Below the pieces are notes generated by a model. That model worked only from the letters and a program-made list of their open reading frames with translations, was not told the DNA's origin and did not search any database. This document shows positions 27,819 through 41,800 of a stretch of 64,000 nucleotides of DNA, in pieces (positions within the stretch are counted from its first letter, which is position 1; each line of letters starts with the position of its first letter). The DNA lies in the NCBI GenBank assembly GCA_964035545.1, contig OZ037765.1:682001-746000 (forward strand), in the 5' to 3' direction. The position numbers and the translations under genes are program-made. The stretch is from Bugula neritina (taxonomy: Eukaryota > Bryozoa > Gymnolaemata > Cheilostomatida > Bugulidae).

Positions 27819-29908
27819 ATTTTGTTCCATGTGGCAAGTTATTGAACGACGATCCCGAAACTCCTCTACACAAAGACTACCCAATATATGATAAGCTTAC
27901 TCAAATTCTAATTTTATATAAAGCAGCGAAGGGAGAGATTGTCACATGCAGCCGAACACCGTACAAGTGTCAACAGTCATCTACATTTGTCATCGATCTG
28001 AGCAAGCTTGATCATCCTGGAGATGTTGTGTGTGATGGATTGGGTCAATGGAAGAACAACTCTACTTACCCAGCTTACTTTTGCCTGGAAAATGACTCTA
28101 TGAGTAAAGCTAATGAAGAAAACTTCCAATATAAACTTGTAACAACATATTATCATCACAAGATTCATACATCATGCAAAAAAAGGTTAGTCCAGTTTTA
28201 CGAAAAGAGTTCAAACTGCCCGATAAATTCACTTATAATTTATAGTCTCACTGAAAAAATATTGGATCAACCTCATAAAAATAGTAAACGTTTAGTGCAT
28301 TTTACCAAAACTATGCCAAGTGTGATTTCGAACATAAAAAAGAGCGTGAGGAATTCATGTAATGGTTTAGCAGCATATGAAAAATGTTACGCTCAATCTG
28401 CCTGTCGCAATGAATCTGCTGTTCCTCGGAATATATCACAAGTTTATAACACCAAAAGAACTTTTAAAGAAAAATCATTAAAAGGAGAGCTGGAATGGGT
28501 TCTATCAGCAAAAAATGAATCATCCTCACCAATTGTTGCTGTGCATATGTCAAAAAAATGCAAGTTGGCTATTACATTAGCTTCAGGATTCCAGTTACAA
28601 GCAATGGAAGCATTTTGCACTAAGAAGTCGCCCCGAATTTTAGGGATTGATATGACCTATAACATAGGTAAATATTATGTAACACCTACCACTTTCCGAC
28701 ACCCTATGCTTATTCACAAAAACTCTTTAGTGGAACCTACATTAATTGGGCCTACATTTATACACACTGAACATAATTTAGCTGCTTATAAATTATTTGC
28801 ATCCGACTTAATTAACGAAAACGACAAATTAAAAAATATTAAATTTATTGGGACTGACAGGCAAGTTGAACTTTTTAAAGCCTTCAATATACACATGACT
28901 GATGCTTCACACATGGTTTGTAAAAGACACGTTGAAAATAATATTATCAGTTATTTGACTGGTAAAGGTTTGCCAAAAGCCACCATAAACGATTTGGTGA
29001 ATGACATGTTTTTAGACTTAGCGAGTTGTTTCGAAGAGCATGAGTTTGATGAGCACCTTCAAGAAATTAAACATAAATGGGATGCAGCTCATGCAGATAT
29101 TTTTAGCTGGTTTTGTAGGTATCAACGCCAAACTTTCGTTGAATCTCTATTAGCCTCAAAACGAGAAGCGGCAGGCTTGAAACACAAATTCTTTTATAAT
29201 AATGCTAATGAGTCAATAAATCGGTTGCTTAAGACTAATTTAAACAGAAAATCTACTTTAAAAGACATCATAACATCATGGGAAGAGAAATGCACTATAC
29301 AACATAACAACTGCAAACGAGCGCTTTTGTCTGAAGGAATATTCATAGTTAAAGCTCAGTATTCGCATTTGAAAATTGAGAAGGTTAAGTGGTATAGCTC
29401 ACAAACTGAAAAGAAGTTATTAAGCATAAACAATATTTTAGACCATTATTGTCCTCCAGAAACAGCAACTTCAAACTACAATGATATTCAACTCTCAACA
29501 GTCACTGCTGGTTGTCGTCTGGGCCAAGGAAGAAAAAAAAATGAAATGAAGCGAATTAGAAAACTCCCAAGTATTGATAAACGATTCTGTGCAGATGATC
29601 TTTCACACAACAACTCTGTAGTTTTTTATCTTTTAAGAGAAAACAATCGAATAAAAATTTGCTATGCATGTAGAGTGGCATTTTTGCCAACGGATCGTAT
29701 TGTAGCATCAACGAAAACCTACCGAAAATACATTGATCCAGTTAGTCGTACTTTAACTGTTAGCAAGACTTTGCAGAATGTATACGTTCATATCAAATGT
29801 TTAGGGCACCAAGACTTTGATAAGCCATTGCATATTTGCAATTATTTGCATGGTATTATAAGCGATAATGAAATTCAAATTATTCAGCAGTTTGGTGACA
29901 TTGCATAA
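27819..29908 (+). CDS. Mutator-like DDE transposase, last exon of the transposon gene
   Basis: One long exon (695 codons to TAA at 29908) after a TTTTCCAG acceptor. Its phase matches the preceding linker exon. The N-terminal part has Cys/His-bearing motifs (VVCDGLGQWKNN, YYHHKIHTSC) and a PRNISQVYN motif seen in animal Mutator-like proteins. The catalytic core follows: the first Asp in GIDMTYN (codon 28649), then TFRHPML; the second Asp in GTDRQVELFKAF (28856) followed by CKRHVENNI; the Glu in NNANESINRLLK (29220). A C-terminal Cys cluster (ICYACR, HIKCLGH, HICNYLH) resembles a zinc-binding module. Translation could in theory start at an in-frame ATG in the pyrimidine-rich tract upstream. That region instead looks like an intron end, so I favour the fusion with the protease. 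Confidence 0.88.
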
Positions 29909-30919
29909 GCAAATATGTTTTTGTAATCTTATAGTTTTAATTTGCTGTGACTTGGAAACATCTTTATACAAAACTAAAAAAAATTGTTATTCTATCTTTT
30001 TACTTATATGATTGCATCATATTTTATGTTTTATTGCATAAATATTAAATAGGCCTTTATGTTATTGTGTTATTTGATTAAATTATGCTGTACAGTAGTA
30101 CATGCAAGTTACAAGTATGTATAATTTCACTTACACCTGCACAATATTATTTTAAAGAGCAACAATTTAAAACAGGTTTGCAGCCATAGTTGTTGATTTA
30201 CTCGTAGTACTAATGGTGAGTAATCAAAGTTTTGAGCACAAGGCCAAAGTTTGAGGTAGTGGAAGCAAAACACTTATGCACAAAGCTAAAAGGTTTTGCA
30301 TCTCAACTAATAAGTATTAACTTTGTTTATGAAATATTTATCTATAAAATAATTTATTTGATAAAATTTTACCTATTGGGTCAAACTATTTAAAATAGCA
30401 TCCTTTTACTATAAATAATAATGATACTTCTACTTTATGTAGTTGAAGTTGGAAAATAACGACGAACATCAATGTGATAACTTTGACAATATTTTTGGTA
30501 AAATAATTACATCATACATGCATCGATAATTATTGGGTTATTTTTACTGTAATCTGTAATAGGATAAACTTTTATTTTAACTAAAAGTTTGATAAAAAGA
30601 TAATAATATGTAGGCTAAATAACTTCAAGTCGTACGAATGTTCGTTGAAAAACTAAATAGTAAAATATCGATGGTTTTGGTGGGTAGTCATGGTATCTAT
30701 GCAACTACTAGAATAACAATTATTGGGCTCGCTATTGTAGTTTGCAAGTTCATTATTAAGCAGGTAAAAATTTAATTCTCAACACCATAATGAAAACTAG
30801 TTGTGTAACTAAACTCTTTGTGCGCCGACGACTTGGATTTTGTCGATATTAGGCCACGCTCACGAAGCAGGATTTTATGTTTTAAATTAGTCGTTAAGAG
30901 TTTTTCTGAGTTGTTTTCT

Positions 30920-30977
30920 CCTGTTTACGTTTCCGCCACTTTTTTCCGTTTTACGTTTACGCAGTTTACAAAAACCG
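30920..30977 (-). repeat. Right terminal inverted repeat of the Mutator-like element
   Basis: Read on the minus strand it begins with the same 24 bases as the left end, followed by an ACGGAAAA and GGCGGAAACG stretch. The inner boundary is approximate. Confidence 0.9.
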
Positions 30978-30986
30978 CAATAAGGC
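30978..30986. repeat. Target site duplication, right copy (CAATAAGGC)
   Basis: Exact copy of the 9-mer at 21700-21708, directly next to the right end of the element. Confidence 0.95.
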
Positions 30987-33900
30987 GTTATCTGCTTATA
31001 ACTATTGTTCCTAAATAACCATTGTTCCTCACTGATCCAGTTAGACCTTGCCCACATGCCTTTATTTACACCTCTATAACCTGTAGCTACACTTATACCT
31101 GTACCTATGTCTTTACCTACACCTATATACCTACACTTACATCTATAAGCCCAAACCTATACTTACTTTACTTACACCTATTGTAAGCACATATACCTTG
31201 ACTCACTCACCTAATCGAAACATAAACATATATACTGATACAATTCATACAACAAAAAGCTACGGTCTGTCGAGAAACTGTTGAATGAATCATGCAGACT
31301 ACATTTTGTTAAACCCTACAGCACTGTATATAATAGATCATTTTTCTTACAAAAAGTAAAAGATGTATATTATTGATGCTGAAAACATATAATTTAGCTT
31401 TTGGAATATACATATATTCTCCTCAGTGGTTGGCCAGAAACAACACAGTGGAATTGTGGGTAATGAAGCAGGAGCAGAGGAGACAATTACGAAAAAACAA
31501 ATTATGGCCTTTGAAAAAATGAGACAAGTTGGTAATAAATTATAAAGCCCTGAAGTTAAACACTATATCTAATTGCTTGTGGCTCGTTAATCCACTCAGA
31601 AGGGAAATAACCGGAGAATTATAATAATCAGGACAGTATTATGGTGCCTGGATGAACAGATTTGCCAAGCACTAATCTATAACTATAAATAAAACCATAG
31701 AAACTAACATTATGTTTACCATCTGATTTCAGGAGAAAACTAAACCTTTATTCTTTCCATCATTTACTAGCAGCTGCAGTATTAAGCTTTCCTGATGGCT
31801 GTACAGCTCATGATCACAGATAAGTTTACAGAGTGCAGGGACTTTATAGTGACAGCTTTGCACAAAGAAAAATGTGCAATACTTATTTCCATCAGCAGTG
31901 ACACTGAGTCTGTGCTGATGACTTGACTGATGGCAGCTGAAATACTCAAAGTGGTTTTTCGAATTTCCCATTGTGTGGTTGTCAAAACAAAGCTCATATC
32001 CATCTACAGTTGGCATGTGCAGATAGGTGTGTGCATCAATAATTAAACCTAGCTCTCAGGTTATGATCAAATTCCAAAGTTTTCAATATGTTATATTTTA
32101 TTAGATTGAAAGTTGGAGTTATGCAGCTTGCTATGTAACTGATAAAAAAGTTTTAGGCATATAAAATACTATAAGTTATAGACAAAATTAAATTTCAAAT
32201 CATGAAGCTTCTCCCAGATTGAAAAGTTTTCAATTAATTATATACACTAATCAACCCACTGCTCAAACTTGAGCGGTTTTTTAATTCTCTACTTCCCATT
32301 AAAAATAAAGCTCAAGTGATTTTACCCTTTTAACAAAACTCATAACAAAGCAGGAAAAATCACGAGCATACAACTCTCACGCTGAAACTGTAGATGACGG
32401 CTTTATGATTGCTGCTAATTCTGTACTCCATGTCAAAAGAGTTTGCTGTTTCCAAAAACAATTTTTTTATGTTGAAGTTAACATTTCATGACCAAGTTTC
32501 AAAGGAGCCAGATGTAACCACATGGCTGATTGTGTTGTAGCCTCAAATTCAAACAAAATACTATCTTTCCAAGGTGCATTAGTTCGATCCCCAGCCCAAG
32601 TTTAATTGCTTTATAAAACTGAAACTATTTGAATTGGCAAAGCTGCAATTGTACTTTACTGACTTTCATAGAGAAAGAAGGTTAATAGTTTCAATAGAAA
32701 TTGGGAAAACAGCCTTTCTCCAAGGACTTTATGGAATTGTCATAGAACATGCATAAGACTAGTGGAAGATTATATGGTATTATGTTTTTATTGGCTCTCA
32801 CATTTTTTCATTTCCAACTCATAAATGACCTCAGCATTTGGTCGAATTATTCCGTGTTGAGGTAGCAAGTCTCTGGTTCAGAGGTCAAATGACAGCAACT
32901 CTTTCCACTTTCACAAATCCTGGCAGCAGTAAAAGCTGATGCTCCTATAGAACCAGGATGTATTGCTACTAGTTGCATAAACTGAGAGACACTTTTTAAA
33001 TATGATACATTAAAAAGACTATATACTATAGCAGTTAGGGAGTGCTGCTCTAGTTGACAGTTTCTTTGCCCTTACCACGTTGTACATAACCTGGATCTGT
33101 CCACATAAAGAGATATGTAGTCTACTCCACTAATTGCTACGAGGAGAGGGGCGGGGGGGGGGGGGGGGGCAAACTTTAAGTATGAGTTCAATTTCTGTAG
33201 AGTTGACTCTACGAAAAACTCAGCTATTTTTATTCTCCTATATTGCAGAGTGTTAGGCTATAACCATGGAACTGCAGCAGTCCTAACAAGGAAAGAGGTG
33301 GGATGGGATGTCCAAATCATCTGCTGGTAGAAATACTTTGAATCTATTTTTAAAAGAAATGTTCAAAATAAGACAATAAATATTTGCTCAACACTTTTGA
33401 AGACACTACGTGGAGACAGCAGCAGCTAAGAGGTGCTGCAATCATACTGCATAGAAAGGTGTGAGAGTGACAGTCAACTCAGCCAGCTGTGACCGTGTCA
33501 CATAGCTATATGTCTATCTTACAAGTAGTAGTATGTAAAATATATTATAGGCATGCAAGACTTTATGCATGTATTTCATTATAATCATTATAAATTATGT
33601 GTTTATAATGTGATATATCATTATTATATCATGCACAATCATATATTACTATTAAATGCTGTGGTATGTTTTATTATAGGTATTATAATATTATCATAAA
33701 GCATTTTTTATAATATATTATCTTTAAACCATGGAAATTCCACTTTATCATAAAAATCCAATATTTTAAATGATGAAATCCAAAAATATAACAAACTTAT
33801 TAGACAAAAATTGATAAAAGAGCTGTGATAACAAGTTATGCTGGTTACTTAAAGGTCTTTGGAGTTACTAGCTGTACAGTGGGAGAACCGTCTTTCATGT

Positions 33901-35807
33901 CTGTATACTCTTTGCACACACCCCACCAGTACCATCTGTCAATATTCATATTAAATACTTTCACAACTCCCAATATAATTACAACAGTATTGAACCAGGA
34001 AAATAAAATTAATTAACTTTTTGTAGATTTCAATCAACTATAATATCATGTTGACACACTGCAGTTGATCCAACCGGATTCATACTTCAACAGCAAAATA
34101 TTGACTATATAAGGAGGTCAAAAACCTGACTGAAGTTAAAGCTTTCGTACAGGTGAAGATATTTGCTGTAACTCAAATTGTAAAAAGCTTTCTTAGAAGG
34201 TCAAAATATGGCGTTACAGACAGCTGTGATGTAACCGTATGCTTTTTATATTTCACTGCAAACGCATGCAGAGCAAATCTTTGTATGAATGTCACGCCCT
34301 TTGGGAAACATTTATATGAACTTTAGCATCAAAGTTCCTGTAGGTTTATAGATACAGCTTAATTATCCTAAATTCCTTTTACCTCGGTTAGGGAATTGTC
34401 TAACCTTGATTGGAAAGTCTGGTTTCACTAAATATTATCAATGTGTTGTCAGCTAATAGTGACTAGTTAGTAAGTAAGTCTAAACAATGATAAAGTAAAA
34501 AACAGAGAAAATTGCATAGTTTTCAGAAAATTATTGTAGCTAAACATGCATATTTATAATATGTATTGCTAACAAATTTAAGCCGCTTAACTAAACTGGG
34601 CGTCGTACTAACAAACATGATTAAAGGCTACAGTCCCTAATCTTCCACATGTTTTGGGTTCGTGCAAAAAATATAGTTTTAATTATTTACTACGTTTTTA
34701 TTGAAAGTAGAAAGATATTAGCATGGAAGGGAATTTATCACAGATGTTGACAGGCTGTCACACTATAACATACACGCATGTATGTGGTGAGGGGAGAGAT
34801 ATCTGTTTATATCAACACGTCTCTGGTTGTCTCTGGTTGTGTTTAGCCATTATCAGCTTAGCCAGGCACGCAATCAGGCTGTGCTCAGGTCTGATTTAAT
34901 AGCAGCTCACAGTTCTACTTCCTATATTCATCTATGTTATGTTACTCTTTGTTTTATGATACAACACAGAGGATATGATAGCAAGAGTGGGGCTTAGACC
35001 CTTGTATAGCACCAGCAAGTTGCAGTGTGCAGTGATCCCTTATCCAGCTCATAGCAGTTTAATCATAGAACTAAATAGTTAGCTTGCTGAGAGCTCATTG
35101 CCTACACAAACTGAAGGCGTATAGAAAAGACAATTCCCGAATGTAACTTCACATTTATTACTTCCAATTACCTAATGATTACTATTGAAACATTCCACTG
35201 CGCAATGTAAGCTGCGTATGCATGCAGATTTCCTGCTGTACTGCAATAGAAAATGAAATATTTGTTTCACTATTTTGTGATTATATTTGTTGTGAAAAGA
35301 TAACTGGGACCTTTAATTATGAATATTTCCTTGACAGTATAACATGGTAACCAGAATAAACAGTGGCAACTTTAGACCAATTAAATTGCAGCAAATCATT
35401 TGCTCCAGGCATCTCTACCATATTTCTCCTATATCTCACTATTACGTGATAAAGAAACTGGCAATAAGGAAACCCAGCACCCCATTGTGTTAGGAGAATA
35501 AAATGATGCAAACAGCTGTGCATTGGCTATTCCGTGTCCTTACCAGTTCATAACCTTTGACCTTTTGCCAGCTTAATAATTAAAAAGTAATAAAATAACA
35601 CAATATACATGTTCTTATATACTACAATTTATATTATAGCATGTACTCTTGCATATAATATAATATTACTACATGTCCTTTGGTATACTATGTTATTATA
35701 ATAGCACATATACTCGGATACATATATTATATATTATTATTACATCACACATTACTTACTATAAAACATTTATATATTATATTATAATGATTTATAATAC
35801 GCAATAT
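30987..35807. other. Intergenic stretch between the transposon and the phospholipase gene
   Basis: It contains a short TTACACCTATA-type repeat at about 31040-31190 and a run of more than 15 G at 33152-33169. A somewhat GC-richer patch at 31780-32016 is open on the minus strand in two frames but has no recognised domain. I found no exon that could be tied to a gene. Part of the 3' end of the minus-strand phospholipase gene may lie here. Confidence 0.4.
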
Positions 35808-38800
35808 TCACCGTTTACATTTCTTGGGATAGCCTCTTGCAAAGCATTTCATTCTCAGAACATTGAAGTAAATCTCGCCGAGAATTTGAGCATCTTCGCT
35901 GCCGTCCAGGTCCTTGAGACATCTGTACAGCTCGTCATCACACCCACAGTGAAATCTGCAGAATGGGAGATGAAGTGAAATCTGCAGAATGGGAGATAAA
36001 GTGAAATCTGCAGAATGGGAGATAAAGTGAAATCTGCAGAATGGGAGATAAAGTGAAATCTGCAGAATGGGAGATAAAGTGAAATCTGCAGAATGGGAGA
36101 TAAAGTGAAATCTGCAAATTGGGAGATAAAGTGAAATCTGCAGAATGGGAGATAAAGTGAAATCTGCAGAATGGGAGATAAAGTGAGATCTGCAGAATGG
36201 GAGATAAAGTGAGATCTGCAGAATGGGAGATAAAGTGAAATCTGCAGAATGGGAGATAAAGTGAAATCTGCAGAATGGGAGATAAAGTGAGATCTGCAGA
36301 ATGGGAGATAAAGTGAAATCTGCAGAATGGGAGATAAAGTTAAATCTGCAGAATGGGAGATAAAGTGAGATCTGCATAAAATAAAGTGAAATCTGTATGA
36401 TGAGAGAGAGGGAAATCTGTATGATGAGAGAAAGGTGATTGACGTATATAAAATGACGTCTGAAACACGCCTACGCAGTGGTTTGTTGTCCGTTTTCTAT
36501 AAATAGCAACAGCCAACCACAGTCCTTGTGGGAGCTGCCTTTTCTCCTTTAGACAACTATATGACCTCAGACAGCAAATATAGTATTACCTTATATGGTA
36601 TTATTATAATATGACTTAAAAGGACAGTAATAAGAAAGTAATATATATACCAATAAACCATTAATACTTCTCACATCATGGCATGATATTAGACTATCAT
36701 ATACCCTTGATATACTCAGTAGAACTTCAGTGTCTAGAAAGTTGATTAAAATAAAGTAAAATTTCCTACAATATTGTTTTGCAACATGAAAATATGTATG
36801 CCGTTCATTAGGGTAATATAAGTTGACTCATATATCACTCTAATGAGTAGCATGCATGTTTTTACAATGAAAACAATTGAAAAAACACCAAAAATAGAAC
36901 TCTTTCTCCCCCACAATTTCTGCTCTCCCAATCCACCCACGACTTCCGTCACAAACTCTCCAGACGTTTGACAGCTGATTTCTCTCCACAAGCTGCAAAC
37001 TGTGCACCGCAGGCATATATATAACTATGACACTTTCAACTTTCAGCTTTACTTTTACAAATCTCTGTTATAAATAGCAAAACATATCACATAAATGAAA
37101 CTGATGGGAACGTCTCAATTAAACTCATACAAATTTATGATAGTTTTTCTAAACAGGAAAGTGAAACATAGTTATATAGTTCTCTATAGGGTGCTTAAAC
37201 GCAGAATGCATAACTATAGTTTACAGGTAATTATTAAATTCTTATAATAGGATTATGCGCACTTGCGACAGCAGTTTCAAGAGAACACAACTCAATTTGA
37301 GAATCATAAGACTTCTTGCAAAAGTAACACAAAATAGATAAACTCGGTTCCTCTGTTCAATAAAATATTACTTAGCACAATATTGAATGATATCTTTTTC
37401 AAGTGTGCTGTTTGAGTTTACTACACACCTATATATGTAAATATATTATCAGTAGATGAAGACACACAGCTATATATCACATGCCAAGAGAAAAAACTCT
37501 ACATGATGATGCAGCAAGAGTGGAATTACTGATGGCTTTAGCTTGAGCTCTTCACAGCCAGTCAACTAACTCTATGATGTCACATCTAACTGAGGCTAGC
37601 TCGTTTCGGAATGGCATCATCTCAAATACCTACCAGGATGTTCCAGCTGTCAGCTTTTCAAGGACAAAATAATATAAATGTGTTCCTCTTTCTGTTTTAC
37701 CAGAGTGTTATGTATATAATATTATGTCCAGAGTGTTATGTATATATTATGTCCAGAGTGTTATGTATATATTATGTCCAGGGTTTGGTGCTCAATAGAG
37801 TAGTATTAACAGCTGCGTAGAGATAACGAGGGAGGTTAAATGCTTTGTATTTTCGTAACCCTTTCTTTCATAGGTGATACATAAAGTCTGCAGCCAATTG
37901 ATATTTTCGTATGTTGATGGTTTTTGTTTTACAATAATAATAACAGAAAAATAACAATTTTTCACCTAAAGTTTACCCCCCTCCATATAACAAATGTTAG
38001 TAAAGTGCCTCAACCAATAGTCTAAAACTGTTGTATCATATTCTACCTTGTAAACAGTAAATATCAGCTAATATGCTATGATATTTGTGTTCGCTGCTGC
38101 CGATAGCTATTTACTATAGAACACAGCAAAGTAAATGTTACAAGTGAATGTCAAAGCAGCTAAAATAAACTAAATTTGTCTGGCGGCTGAATGCCACGGG
38201 CAAAAGCTTCCGTTGCTCGGCACGCTTACGTAAACCAGCGTCTGACCAGGATGTAGGACTCCCTTTGCATGGCCAAGGCAAAAGGAAATCGAAATGCTTA
38301 TATATAAACACACAAGTCAATGAACTGTGCAGAGTTGCATCTCCAACTTATTTTCACATTTTTTGTCTTATCATCATTGAAATGCATAAAACTGCAGCCT
38401 GAATCACACATTCAAGGTTACAGCATCTCAACATGTGTACCCACAAAAAAGATTTACTAATCAAATAAAACAATGATCGGTTTGCAGTGACATTGGTTCT
38501 AAATGTTGACCCAAGTGGACAATTCGGCAAATTTATTGCTTAATGTGAAGTTAATCAGGTAATCAGCTTCCTTTAACAAATCAAACCAGTCAAATGTTTG
38601 GTCTAAGTTTGATGACGAAAGAGCATATTTTTTGTGTCCTGTATACTGACACCTCTATACTGACACTTCTATACTGACATCTCTATGGATACTGACACAT
38701 CTAAGGATACTGACACCTCTATGGATACTGCCACCTCTATACTGACACCTCTATACTGACACCTATACACTGACACCTCTATACTGACACCTCTATGGAT

Positions 38801-41800
38801 ACTGACACCTCTATGTATTGAGGTCACTTACATTGGATAGGAGCCACTGTTGGTGACACCAAACTCAGTCTTCCCAGGAGAGATGTACAGAGGGCAGTTA
38901 TCATGATGACGGCAGCATTTATCCACATCCTTTAGTTTTCCCAGATCACTAGGTCCTTGGGCTATGTTTCCCTTACCACACCATTTTGTTCCTTACAAGA
39001 AACAGTAGAATATAACAATCATAGACTCACATCTAAATAGTGAGAATGAGAATTAGTTGACCAAGTTACAGAGACATATTATAAGGTGGTTATCATTCAT
39101 ACAGTGACAATGGAAAGTAATAAAACATGTTACATCATATAGAGTTTTTTTTTATACTACTCAGTATCTGTTCAAAGAATAGCTATTAGAGTAAGAATCT
39201 GAATAAGTAAAGTTTTTATGGAGGGTGAGAAGCTAGAGTGAGCTGTGAAACATGATAGCCCAGTTAAACTAAGTAAGTATAGAAGTGTTTGTATTGTTAG
39301 AAAGGGCCTTATGAACCCCCCCCCTCAATCAAGCTCTTGGCGAGGATGCTAACATGATCTGACGTATCAAGTTGCCAACTCTTTCAAACACTCCTCATAT
39401 TAGGGCACCCGCAGGGAGGGGGTTATTTGAAGTCACAAAGCAGCGCTACTGCACTATACATACTCTGCCACGTATAAACGGGGCTTCCATGTTGCTATGA
39501 AATTGTATTTGTAGCTAAATGAAGCACATGGAAAGAGGGGTGGCCCAGCTACCAGCATAATATTGCCTATACACTGTCCAAACACTGACCTTTGAAACAC
39601 AACTAATATATGATAGTAATATACTAGAACATATACTAAATACTATCCTATACTCCACTATACTATAGGCTACTATATTATACTATACTATAATACTATG
39701 ACATACTATACTATACTATACTACACTATGCTATGTTATACTATACACTATATTACATATACTATACTACACTATACTATGCTATACTATACTATGACAT
39801 ACTATACTATATATACTATACTATACTATAGTATACTATACTATGTTTTGTGAAGATAACTCCTGACAATTAGCATTCAGGCGCTAATAATCATAAATAT
39901 ACTTTTCATATTATTTTAACTCAACTAAATGTACATGTACATGTACTACTTGGTCTAGAGAGGAAATTTATACTTCACGAAGAACCACCCTGAGAGAGGG
40001 GGGGGGGGAGCTACCAAGTCTGAAACACTTTGGTCTGCAGCTGAGTTAAACTATCTACCTGCAGTCCCTCTCTGTCAGACTATATTATCTCATGTTTCAT
40101 GATAATATTGGTAAATTTTTTGCTCATCATTTTACGGAATGGACATATGAAATCGCTCTCGTTACATAAACTGTATGGATAAGAGGACCAGATGAAAGAT
40201 ATATTCACACTAGTATATATATAACCACATTAACTTTCTTGTCACAAATCTGCAGTCATTAGTGATCCATGCCCTAGCTCAGTATGATGGAGATACACAC
40301 ACATATATATCCATAAAACTTCATACACTGTCATTAGCTAGTCAACTGTGCTTTAGGGGGTCACATCAACAAATATGAACTAAGTACCATCATGCATGAC
40401 CTCTGCCAATAACATATTCGTGATCCTGCAATGGGACCGAATTCCAATATTTAGTTACAAATTACCATAAATAAGTATTGAAACAATTTTTGGCTTAAAC
40501 TTGGCAAGTAGTTAAAGTTATTGCTATCATTATAATCATATATTATTCATAATTTATGCATTTGACCTTTGCAATGTAACCTATTTCACCTGTTGTGTAT
40601 TGAACTGCAGGTATACTGCACCCTAAACACTGCAATCAACACTATGAATACATCAATGTCATTCAGGGCAACATGAAAAGGTGGCAACTTCAAAAATTAG
40701 AATGACTCAAACTAGATTTCAGTTTTACACTATTTCAACAAATTAGCCAGAAAAACAACAAAAATTGGCAAGAATTTAAATATACCTAGTGAAACTTGGA
40801 CTTTTTTAAATCCAAAATTATACAGAAATCATATTAGAGCTCGGAAATTACTATAAGTATTATAGGAATAAGTGATGTATCGTAGCAGATGAAGTGGTTT
40901 ACTTAACTTGCGGTAATTTTGTGAAAGTTATACAATTGTGTTATATATGCAGCAAGGAACTGGCCGTGGAAATCTTGAAGTTAGCAGAGTGGATGGATAC
41001 ACACTGTAAGGTAATTTAGGTGCAAGAACCGGATCACCTTGCCAAATCTGTCACTCTGCTGGTTATATTTCTTCTATGTGGAACTACGTACAAAGCATGT
41101 CTTATTCAGCAGTTAAAGTGATTTATTCTATAATGATAAAGAGCTGTTGAGACACCAAAACTGACACGTCCCGAATAATAATGAGACAAAAGTACTCGCC
41201 TTGCCTTACGTTTTTAGCCCACTCAAGGCCGTCAAATGCCAAGTTAATTTTAATTCTAATGATATCTGTTTTGTTTTTTGAAATAAAAAGGGCCTGCTTT
41301 TTCAATAACACTATATAAAGTTAAATAGTCCACGCCGACGACTTTAAGCAGCCATGCAGAACCTGGATGTTATGGCCAAGTAGCATTATGAGCTTTATTG
41401 CCGGGAAACTTAGATAAAACTTTTAGGTGTTGCGGGCAACCTGGATATCGGTCACTTACAGCAGAGCTTTTAGTATGGTTGGCTGCATTAGTAAAGCTGG
41501 TTTCTTTTGCTGGCACTGCTCGAAGATTTCTCATTAAAACGATGTTTATCTTCATAATAGGAGTTGCACCACTTTTGGGAACTTCCTTGGCCTGATCAAC
41601 TTATCAATAATAATTATATATTTATATACACAAAGTCAGGTTACAGGTCTGATGGACAGAAACATTGAAAGATACTCAACTTTCCGTAAAATACCTCTTG
41701 GATTCAGAAGGTTAATTTACTAAATATCTCATCAAAAAGCTACAATTGGTTAGATAATGAGGGGGGAAGCTAGGGAGAGATTTTTTTGCCACAGTCGAAT

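Larger units (their letters stand above)
21709..30977 (+). mobile_element. Autonomous Mutator-like transposon carrying a USP protease (9,269 bp)
   Basis: The element starts CGGTTTTTGTAAACTGCG and ends with the reverse complement. The first 24 bases of both ends are identical, and weaker similarity (GGCGGAAA-type blocks) continues for several tens of bases inward. A perfect 9-bp duplication, CAATAAGGC, flanks it. Inside, on the plus strand, a 16-exon coding chain (23370-29908) joins a complete ubiquitin-specific protease domain, a low-complexity linker and a DDE transposase of the Mutator-like type. The left 1.6 kb is TA-rich with TAATAG/TAATAC repeats and may hold the promoter and a missing first exon. 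The right 1 kb is 3' UTR-like, with ATTAAA at 30044. The identical duplication, matching ends and intact frames point to a recent insertion. Known Mutator-like elements may carry Ulp1-type (C48) or OTU proteases. I do not know of one with a C19 protease. Confidence 0.93.

Noticed and set aside
31729..32016. Minus-strand frames of 95 and 73 codons
   Set aside because: No known domain, no clear splice borders, and two frames are open at once.
32535..32605. B-box-like GTTCGATCCCC with a weak A box upstream
   Set aside because: It does not fold as a tRNA and has no clear element borders.
35956..36377. Minus-strand open frame continuing upstream of the last phospholipase exon
   Set aside because: This part is the 26-bp minisatellite read in frame; only 35808-35955 is kept as an exon.
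40952..41008. Short exon-like segment with splice signals on both strands
   Set aside because: Too short to assign, ambiguous strand, and no partner exon found.
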